From Metellina segmentata (taxonomy: Eukaryota > Arthropoda > Arachnida > Araneae > Tetragnathidae): a stretch of DNA of 64,000 nucleotides. Below the pieces are notes generated by a model that did not search any database, was not told the origin of the DNA, and worked only from the letters and a program-made list of their open reading frames with translations. The stretch is from NCBI GenBank assembly GCA_947359465.1, contig OX375872.1, positions 138,217,432 to 138,281,431 on the forward strand. Direction: 5' to 3'. Below are positions 56,150 through 64,000 of this stretch, piece by piece (position 1 is the stretch's first letter; each line of letters begins with the position of its first letter). Position numbers and translations under genes: made by a program.

Positions 56150-56700
56150 TATGTCACCAACTTTTGATTGCATCGAATTTATTTATGAACCAATTTTAAA
56201 AATAATTGTTCCGTAAGAAATAGTACATTCTGAGGTATACTGCGATATTTTCAAAATTAAAAACTAATTGTAAACTAATTGTTAAAACTAATTTTGTATC
56301 GGAAATTACGAATTATAAGTTCCGAAAATTGTATGACCAACTTTTAATTGCATCGATTTTATTTATTAACCAATTTGAAAAATAATTGTACCATAAGAAA
56401 GAGTGTAATATAATGTATTCAGTGATGTTCTCAAATTTAAAAAATAATGGTTTTTGCTGTAAATATAACGGTTGTAACAAAAAGTAGCGAAAATATACAA
56501 AGATTCCTAATTTTGTATGACCAACTTTTGATCGCATCCAATTTAATTATTAACCGATTTCAAAAATAATAGTACCTTAAGAAAAAGTACATTCTGAGGT
56601 ATACTGCGATTTTTTTTAAATTAAAAACTAATAGTAATAATATATAAATACAGCAGTTTTTTTTAAAAGTAACAAAAATGTCCCGATTTTTCCCGAATTT
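56150..56700. repeat. Tandem repeat, three ~182-bp units
   Basis: Units begin at the shared CCAACTTTT at 56157, 56337 and 56521 (periods 180 and 184) and share GCATC.A.TTTA.TTAT.AACC and CATTCTGAGGTATACTGCGAT. They lie between the two direct repeats described separately. Confidence 0.8.
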
Positions 56701-56734
56701 CAAAAAAATATATTATCAAGAACCAAATTAAAAT

Positions 56735-56737
56735 TTC

Positions 56738-56765
<28 letters not shown>
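56735..56765 (+). repeat. Poly(A) run
   Basis: About 27 consecutive A between the tandem array and direct repeat copy 2; it could be the tail of a retroposed unit ending here. Confidence 0.8.
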
Positions 56766-56768
<3 letters not shown>

Positions 56769-56887
56769 CGACAAGCTACAAAAATTTACGTTGAGAGGTA
56801 CTCTTTAAAAAAAACCTCACAGCTGAAGACTGAAAATTTGTATGTGTTTTGCTCACTCGCGGAAGAAATTTCGCTTCTTCAATTTTG

Positions 56888-57035
56888 ACACTTAATAAAC
56901 CCTAAACTAATAGCCGCATCGGGAAAAAATCTTAATAATTGTCCAGGGAATACGATGAAGAACAAACCATGTTAATTTCGTTTTTTTCCGATCAGTACTT
57001 TCTCAGGAAATCGTCTAAGAATCGAGCTAAGCAAC
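56888..57035. repeat. Direct repeat, copy 2
   Basis: Partner of 55861-56010. The two could be long terminal or subterminal repeats of an unidentified ~1.2-kb element inserted in the hAT. Confidence 0.75.
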
Positions 57036-57671
57036 ACAGTTTTCAATCCTGCGGCGGCGGCGGTAGCATTTTTTTTAATATAGAGAGATGTGTACTGCAC
57101 ATATATATCACTTAAGACTTGTGTAGAATATGTAACCATATAAATTAAATTAAATTTGTGTATTTATTACTAAACTTGGTGTGGTTCTTTATAATATATG
57201 AAAAACCGGAATGCGGCTCTCGTTGACTTCATGCGTGCCCACCTCTGGTCTAAAAGGTAACCTCCGTGCACTCAAGATACTATCTAATTTTATTAGAGTT
57301 CGAGCGTAATTATTTAGTGGATATTTTGCTGGTGGACGTAATTTTCCAAAAACTAGATCGGGAAAACATTAAAAAACCCAGTTAGAATCATCTCTTAAAC
57401 ACTAATGACGTTCCGGTTTTTGATGAATTACCTAACTTTTCTGGACAAACGAAGCCGAATTCTAGAAAGTCTCAGCAGAAATGTTTGATCTGGGCCCAGA
57501 TTCCGGAATCCTAAAAGAAATTCATCTTCACAAGAATAATCTAAATTATTGACCAATAAATCGAAAAAATTTTTGCTTCGACCAAGCACAATTGTCCAAT
57601 TTTTTCAAACTGCATTTAAAGAAATGGATACTTTAAAGAAATTTGAGTATGGAAAGATAAACCATCTTGTA

Positions 57672-57790
57672 TTCGTGGCCGAATGTCCTCACTTTTGGCT
57701 GGTGTGGAAGTTTGGAAAGTGGGGTGCCAGCTCAGCTCAGATGTTGCCTCTTCATCTGACCGTGGTTCAAAATTACGCGGTGATATACCG
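57672..57790 (+). mobile_element. SINE family 1 middle fragment
   Basis: GGCCGAATGTCCTCAC, GTGGAAGTTTGGAAAGTGGG and CATCTGACCGTGGTTCAAAA are body sequence; head and tail are missing. Confidence 0.7.
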
Positions 57791-58075
57791 AATGGCTTTG
57801 GCTGGGACGGTGGTAACTAGTTGAATACCATCTTTGTTTAAATTGTATTGACAGTATCGAAGACAAATATCAATTTATGTTCCAAGATACATCATAGTTT
57901 GCTTCACCAGTGTTGTGAGATAAAACATTACAACTGCACAAAAATAAAAAAATGCTACCAGAAATGTATTGGAAGACGCCTATTTTTAAGTAAGTAAAAA
58001 TTTTGAATATATGTAGGAAAACAAGGAAAAAAATGAGATCGGTGAGTTTTCACATATTTTAATTATATAAAACAG

Positions 58076-58419
58076 GTAGGTAGGTAAGTATTTTAATTAA
58101 TGTCGTAGGGGACACAACACAACGGGCTATTGACGACGGTCTGGAACGAATCCTCCAAGGGAAAGATCCGAGGACAACACCACGTAATTTTGAACCGCGG
58201 TCAGATGACGAGATTCCTGTGTTGGTTACAAGATTCCGACGACCTGAGCTTGCTCTCCAAACTTCTATACCACGCCAACGCGAGGACATTTGAGGACACG
58301 ACATATTTAACGTGCCCCAGACCCCTTTTACACGACGGTCTTTGGTTGGAATCAAACTCGCAACCCTCTGGTTGCTAGTCTAGGTTGCCTCACACTTCCA
58401 ACCGTGCTACTGCGGCCCC
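58076..58419 (-). mobile_element. SINE family 1, full length, head type 2, 12-bp TSD
   Basis: On the - strand: head AGGGGCCGCAGTAGCACGGT, the body, and a tail of CTACC repeats (GTAGGTAGGTAAG on the + strand). Flanks TATATAAAACAG (58064-58075 and 58420-58431) match perfectly. Confidence 0.9.
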
Positions 58420-58431
58420 TATATAAAACAG

Positions 58432-59244
58432 AAATTTTTCAAATATGAAAAATCTTTTTTTTTGCTCAAAATTCTAAAATTTTCAGTTTTAAAAAAGTTT
58501 TTGTTCTGAAATTTTTTCTGTAGGTATACATTGTGTTTTGAAATTATAACAACTATTTAATATTTTCAAAAATGTAAAATTTTATTTATTAAAATTAAAA
58601 AACATCAAAATTTTGACGTTGATCAAAATTGATATATCGCAAAATGTTTTGTAACAAATCCCTTCATTTTTGCATTAATTAACTTCTAAGGGTTCATACT
58701 ATAATTTGTCATCGGGATTTTTGATTAAAACAATTAGAACATTTTTTTTTTAAATATTTGTTCAAAAACTTCATAAAACACATTGTTTTCAAAGTTCGTT
58801 GCTGAAGACAAATTAAAGAAATATATTTGAAAAGTAAATGTTAAAAAATTCGTTCATTTATGACAAGTACTTCTTAATTTATATCGATTTTTACTAGTGA
58901 AATACCATTTTACACAAAAGGAGAAAAGAGCATTTAAAATTATGAAGGCTCATTGGATTTGCAGCTGTCATGTTTATAAAAAGTTGAATATTTTCGGTTC
59001 TACATATGGTAAAAACAATTTTGAGATGTCATTTTATTCAGAAAGATCTATATTATTTTTTAAGATAATAAAAAAAATGGACTTTTTTTCATATTTTGCT
59101 TCCCTTAAAGTGAAGATATTGAGCTGTAGAGTAAATGAAAAGTTCGATCAATATTTTTATCTTAATTGCTTGTAAAAGCCAAGAAACAACACGTTCGGAT
59201 TCATTTTCCACACAACTTGAGATGACTAGTCACGAGCTTTTAAC
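58432..59244. other. Unassigned AT-rich DNA
   Basis: No element recognised. 57250-57671, 59641-60204 and 61476-62039 are likewise unassigned, with short open frames only. Confidence 0.35.
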
Positions 59245-59640
59245 AAACGACTGCACTCGAAGATGAATTACAATTTATGTTCCAAGAGACATCATAGTTC
59301 GCTTCTTCTAACTCCAGACGCCCTTAAGCATAAACATCGCCAGATGCCCTGAGCAATTGCAAAACGAATCTAACCCCGATGGAGCCGCAATTGAAGAGGC
59401 GAAAGGAAGTATAAACTTTGAAACTCCATCTCAACAAGCTGCTTCAAGTTGTTAGTTGGCCAAAAGGAAATCTGTTCCACTCGGCATGTAGCAATCATAT
59501 GGGTTCAGAAAAAGCAATTCTCGATAGTGGATCGACTAGCAATTTTTTGTTAGCATTTTGCTGATCTCTTGCAACTGAATGTGGAGAAACTAACACACCC
59601 GTGTATGGATTAAATGAATCAGTAATGAATGTCAAATCGG
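59245..59640 (+). pseudogene. gag/protease-like retroelement fragment, second copy
   Basis: Frames give ALEDELQFMFQETS, ETPSQQAASSC, then after a shift SNHMGSEKAILDSGSTSNFL. ILDSGST resembles the D-S-G catalytic start of a retrotransposon aspartic protease following a short His/Cys stretch. A third fragment at 57845-57905 repeats EDKYQFMFQDTS. Confidence 0.5.
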
Positions 59641-60351
59641 AAAAAATAAATAAATATTGAAGGATCTTTCGAAACATCATTAACGTTTATAATAGTACCT
59701 AAATAACAGATTTGATTCCTGCGAAATATGTAGATACAACAACGGAACTGAATATTCCATTTGAATTTCGTTTAGCGTGCACGAATTTGAAAAAACCTGG
59801 AAAAGAGGTTGAAATACGGAAAGGCACCGAAGTTTTTTTTTATTCGTTTAAAATTGGAGGATTCCGTATTGTGGAAAATTTGTTATTGCAAATCACTGTA
59901 TTTGGGCACATAGTGGAGGCTTGCAAGACTGCCGGTATTGAGGGTTAAGCACTCAAAGAGCCTTCATCAAATGAGTCGAGAAGTTTGGAAAATTGAGTCG
60001 ATTGAGTACAATGCAGGTTTGAGAAGCAATGAAGAAGAAACTCATTTTAAGTCAAACCACTATAACGAAAATGATCAACATTACGTTGTAAAAATGGCCA
60101 AATGAATGGTGACGGCATTTAATAATTGACCTGTCGGAAATATGTGTCCCATAGAATGAAAGTATCTATGTAAAAAATAAATTACTTTGTTTCATACTAT
60201 ACCTAGCCACTACGTGGACAGCACGGCGTTGCTCGCGACAGTTCTTTTCGTGGGGTCAGGTGTGACCACTGCTCACTAACCCCCGGTGATTGCTACAAAT
60301 TCCCATTTGGTTTGTTATTGGATAACAGCCATTATGGCGTTGCAAGTGGTG

Positions 60352-60372
60352 TTGGTTTGCATCACAAACCAA
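60352..60372. repeat. TTC-loop-type palindrome, variant loop
   Basis: TTGGTTTGCATCACAAACCAA, inside the head region of a family A copy; ACCCCCGG lies about 75 bases upstream, as in the 55.8-kb module. Confidence 0.7.
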
Positions 60373-60418
60373 ACGGAAATGCGTTTCCTGTTGGAATGAA
60401 TTACCTGCGAATTCCAAT

Positions 60419-60439
60419 TTGGTTTGCTTCGCGAACCAA
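60419..60439. repeat. TTC-loop palindrome, second copy at 60.4 kb
   Basis: TTGGTTTGCTTCGCGAACCAA, followed by CACCACGGGCAACGCC, which resembles the start of family A. Confidence 0.75.
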
Positions 60440-61414
60440 CACCACGGGCAACGCCGTAATGGCCTCGTCATTGCCAAATTCGAATTGCGAAGAGATCAAA
60501 TCGGCATGACGTCACTATCTCTTGCGGACAATATAAATATTTAATTGAAAAATTATTTATTAAAAGAAAATCAATTGCAAGGTATCGATCTGGTGCAAAC
60601 GTTTCCACAAATTTCAAATCCATTGAAATTTTCAATCTATCTTTAACGATCCCGATTTTACAAAAAAGAAATAAACAATGCCGGTCAAAAAGTTTTTATC
60701 TGTTTTGCTGAGCGCAGGAAATGAAATCCATTTTTAGGTATCGATCTATTGTGAAATTTTCCGCAGATTTTAAATCCGTTGAAATTTTTACTCAGTTAAA
60801 ACTTTGCTTTTTTAGTCTGCTGACAAATCGTTCCTCGGAGAATTAAACGAAAGCGAAAAAAATAAATTTAGTAACTGCGATCTTTTATGCTGTTGCTATT
60901 CTAAAGAAAATAATAATAATTAAAATTAAATTAAATTCATAAAAAACTTTCTAGATTTAAATTTTAAAATTTGGGCTTCGCACAAAAATTGCAAAAAATT
61001 TGAACTACCTGTGGGCCAAATTCCATTGCTGTAAGTGCCATAGATTCGTCATAACAGTCCCCCCCCCACACACACACACACATAAACCCTTCCTTTTATA
61101 ACTGTAGAGATATACTATACTTAAATTTTAAAAAAAATGGTTCAAATACTTTTGAAATCTATCTTTAGATGGCGCTACCAGTCATTTTAACATAAATAGA
61201 AACTACCTTATACAAGTGAGCTTGTTAAAAAAATTTATAGATAAAAGAAATAAATTCGTTCTTTAGAGATCAATTAATTTAAAGCTCACAAGATGGCGCT
61301 GTCAGTCATTCAGGGTTTGAACACAGTTCTTATTAATTCGGAAATAAAATTAACTGTTCATAAAAAAAATAAAAACCATTATCCCAAAACTCTAAAATAC
61401 CCCTTCTAAAAAGT

Positions 61415-61475
61415 GTCTCGTGACTCAGTGGTTAGCGCATTTGCCGTCGGATACAGCAGTACCGGATTTCCACTT
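61415..61475 (+). repeat. tRNA-like sequence, probable SINE head
   Basis: GTGACTCAGTGGTTAGCGCA is a good A box; the expected B box position holds GTACCGGATTTCC, which is degenerate. No acceptor stem pairs. More likely a SINE remnant than a tRNA gene. Confidence 0.4.
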
Positions 61476-62039
61476 TTTTAATTCCAAAAATGTAGTTTCT
61501 CGTTTTTCCACTAGATAGCACTCAAATATAAACAAACAATTGTCAAAACCTTATCTTGCTCTTGCCCCATTTTATCAAAACTGCTATCTATTCAAAATTC
61601 CACTCTACGTATAATCAGTGGCTACCACTGGTTCTAAAATGAAAAGCTTTGCTAAACCCACCCTTAATTTCTACAAAAAACTTGAAATCATTGATAACTG
61701 TGCAATCCAGCGCACCCCCAGGTACTACTTTCGTCTAATTGAAAGCAGTAAAAAGTCCACGAGCCAATCTTAAAATCTTAACGCGTACTTATCTTAATCT
61801 TAACTTACTTATCTTTCAACTATGTAAACAAACTTTCTTTCGATCTTTTTTCAATTTGAAAGCAACCCTGAAGCACGTTTAATTGTTGATCAAATTGGAA
61901 ACTCTTGACTGACCCCCTTGCAGAGAAATAAACTTTGCAACTATACCATCTCTATACAAGCCTTAGTTCAGATGTGAACGACGGCGCAGTGGATAAAATC
62001 CTGCCGAAAGAAAAAACGCAGATGCAACAATCTCTACAA

Positions 62040-62380
62040 CCAAGAAATTAAATGGGAGTTTGAAAAACCATGTATCTTGGAATAAATTTCGACCATCAAA
62101 TTACTTGGAAGAGCCACATAAATTACACTTTTAAAAAATTCCGTGATGCTAAAATGAAATTATATCCTTTAATAGTACGAAACTCCAAACTCAACATTAA
62201 AAACATAATACTCGTCTACAAAACCTTTTTGCTACCAATACTCAGATACGCATGTCAGGCATGGAGCGGTGCAGCAATTACCACCATTAACCTACTGGAA
62301 AAACAGCAAAACTCTATTATGTAAATGATAACCAGATCACCATGGTATTATAGATTATCTGACATATATAAAGTAACATA
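62040..62380 (+). pseudogene. Jockey-like LINE, reverse transcriptase C-terminal end
   Basis: MYLGINFDHQITWKSHINYT, then LYPLIVRNSKLNIKNIILVY and LLPILRYACQAWSGAA plus LLEKQQNSIM, stop, MITRSPWYYRLSDIYK. This is the thumb and C-terminal region of jockey-superfamily RT (YLGV.LD..LTW..H; P.L.YA...W). Everything upstream is missing. Confidence 0.85.
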
Positions 62381-63125
62381 ACATTGATGACTACCCACAT
62401 AACGACAGTCAAAGAAATAAAAGATCTATTAGTTTAATCCACCACTATTTGAGTGCCGTAATTTTGATGCACTACGCTTCTGCCCACCCAACTCACGACT
62501 GAGTCCAACTTCCCTCAATAGAGAACGTTTCAGACAAGCTACTTATCCTATGTCTTTTTTTTTTCTTTGCATCTTTTTATGCAAATAATTTTCTTGCAAA
62601 AACTTATGACAACCATATCACCACTCACAAGCAATAATAACTCCAAAGTACAAACATTGAGGACTACACACATAACGACAGTCAGAGAAATAAAAGATCT
62701 ATTAGTTTGATCCACCACTATTTAAACGCCGTAATTTTGATGCACTACACTTCCCTCAATAGAGGGCGCTATAGACAAGCTACTTATCCTATGTCTTCTC
62801 TTTTTTAATTGCTTATTTTTATGCAAATAATTTCCTTGCAAATACTTGTGACAACCAGATCACCACTCACAAGCAATAATAACTCCAAAGTACAAACATT
62901 GATGACTACACACACAACGACAGTCAGAGAAATAAAAGATCTATTAGTTTAATCCACAACTATTTGAGCGCCGTAATTTTGATGCACTACACTTCTGCCC
63001 ACCCAACTCACGACTGAGTCCCAACTTCCCTCAATAGAGGGCGCTATAGACAAGCTACTTATCCTATGTCTTCCCTTTTTTTTACCTGCTTCCTTTCATG
63101 CAAATAATTTACTTGCAAACACTTG
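62380..63125 (+). repeat. Three tandem copies of the LINE 3' region (~273 and ~242 bp)
   Basis: Units begin AACATTGATGACTAC-like at 62380, 62653 and 62895. Each contains ACGACAGTCARAGAAATAAA, AGATCTATTAGTTT, GCCGTAATTTTGATGCACTA, and GACAAGCTACTTATCCTATG. Unit 2 lacks the ~29-bp CTGCCCACCCAACTCACGAC block present in units 1 and 3. The reading THITTVKEIKDLLV suggests each unit starts in the LINE's last codons and runs through its 3' UTR. Confidence 0.85.
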
Positions 63126-64000
63126 TTATTTTATACTTGTCAGAGTATTTCCCGATCAGACAAACCACCTGTTTATGTTAAGCTTGTAATGTGTTTATTT
63201 ATGCAGACAAGGGATTAGGTTGATACAACTTCTAATTCGCACGGTTCTTAAATGAATTTCAAAAGGTTCTCTCACCTGTCAGACGAGAAAGACAATCTAG
63301 GCTTTATCCTTTTTAACCTTTATTTGACACAAACACAACATCAAAGAAACACGGAATAATAATCATGGTGTTACATCTTTCACACAAGCAGTACTGACTG
63401 GAGCTTCAACATCTATCTCACGTCACGAGTGCACGCAGCGCCCTCTGTTCAAAATTTGAGTTTCAACATAGGTTCCCTGAATAAACAGTCATATTCAATT
63501 TTTGCTCAACTGTAGACAAACTTCAGAAGGAGATAAAGTGCCTAGGTTCTCCTTATCACGTAAATCTTTAAAAACCCTGCTATCTTGCCGCTCAAAGACC
63601 CCGTATACTACTTCCCGAGCTTAATGGTCCCAGCTCTGGAATTGTAACAAACCACTACAACAGAAAGTAGTGGATTGGTTTCTATTTATTCGAATGAAAA
63701 ATATTTTAACAAGAATCCAATTTATTTCATTTTTCTATAATACTTTGATCAATCTGTGTTTAAAAAAGAATTTGTTTTTCACAAAACTCAAATTTAAAAT
63801 CTAAATTTTATCTATACTTTTATTTTTTTCCGAATAAGTAATAAAAAAAATTGTTCTTAAGTATAGTACACTACTATTAATCTACTTGAGTTCCAGGCAA
63901 ATTGTATTAATTGTATTTTGACCAACAAAACTTTTTTTCTCGTACAAATTTCTGAATTTTCTGGCCACGCATATATTTTCTGCAGTTGTAAATTCGTTAA
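63126..64000. other. Unassigned AT-rich DNA at the window end
   Basis: No gene or element recognised after the third LINE 3' unit. Confidence 0.4.

Larger units (their letters stand above)
54270..57247 (+). mobile_element. hAT element with GTF2IRD2-like transposase
   Basis: The left end TAGGGGTGGCCAACC and the right end (reverse complement) CAGAGGTGGGCACGC are hAT-like. The flanking 8-mers ATCTAATT and GTCTAAAA share only five of eight bases, so the edges are tentative. It holds a transposase remnant (54690-55704) followed by inserted and repeated DNA (55715-57035). Confidence 0.65.
60205..61113 (+). repeat. Family A long variant containing the palindromic module
   Basis: Head CTAGCCACTACGTGG, then a 230-bp block with the ACCCCCGG and TTGGTTTGC palindromes, then the usual body (CTTGCGGACAATATAAAT, TCAAATCCATTGAAATTTT) and the end CTTCCTTTTATAACTGTAGA. 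It also contains a C run and (CA)n at about 61058-61082. Confidence 0.7.

Overview
This window is nuclear DNA from an animal, probably an arthropod and possibly a chelicerate. It is AT-rich, its one clear gene has short exons and long introns, and most of the rest is decayed mobile DNA. No bacterial-style operon, rRNA gene, functional tRNA gene or CRISPR array was seen. The arthropod call is inference from the mix of elements (tRNA-derived SINEs, mariner, Tc1, pogo, several hAT lineages, Helitron, gypsy, jockey-like and CR1/L2-like LINEs); species cannot be read from the sequence.

Host gene: six exons on the + strand between 15945 and 28017 encode the C-terminal ~320 residues of an armadillo-repeat nucleotide exchange factor best matched to SIL1, the ER co-chaperone of BiP/Hsp70. 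All six splice junctions are in frame and a poly(A) signal follows the stop. The 5' exons (signal peptide and N-terminal segment) were not found and may lie upstream. The introns hold an antisense CR1/L2-like LINE fragment, an internally deleted mariner, SINE tails and a 24-repeat-family fragment. A second possible terminal exon, of unknown family, lies at 12262-12419.

Layout: 1-4110, SINE family 1 nested in SINE family 2, a fold-back segment and unassigned DNA. 4110-10700, mostly unassigned DNA with one SINE copy and one promoter-like block. 10740-12540, a Tc1 transposase remnant, two tandem repeats and the orphan exon. 13390-28260, SIL1. 29040-30560, gag-like fragment, two SINEs with target-site duplications (TSDs), and a Tigger-like remnant. 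30880-34240, a broken Helitron on the - strand. 35045-36213, two head-to-tail copies of an interspersed repeat (family A). 36733-37364, a small hAT. 40410-42161, a pogo/Tigger-like element. 43255-45307, a MITE containing a SINE containing a hAT. 46229-49503, a hAT with a ZMYM1/THAP12-like transposase and a second copy of the same MITE. 49959-53690, a gypsy element on the - strand. 54270-57247, a hAT with a GTF2IRD2-like transposase and further insertions. 57250-62000, SINEs, gag-like fragments and family A. 62040-63125, a jockey-like LINE end followed by three tandem copies of its C-terminus/3' region.

The main interest is the stratigraphy. Many insertions keep readable TSDs, so their relative ages can be ordered from this window alone. 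In two cases another repeat copy inside the window shows the pre-insertion (empty) site. Candidate novelties are a short palindrome-rich module with TTC loops (55715-55837, 13-bp TSD, further copies at 30.5 kb and 60.4 kb), a MITE family built from ATCGATGT palindromes, and a SINE family whose body carries two different tRNA-like heads.
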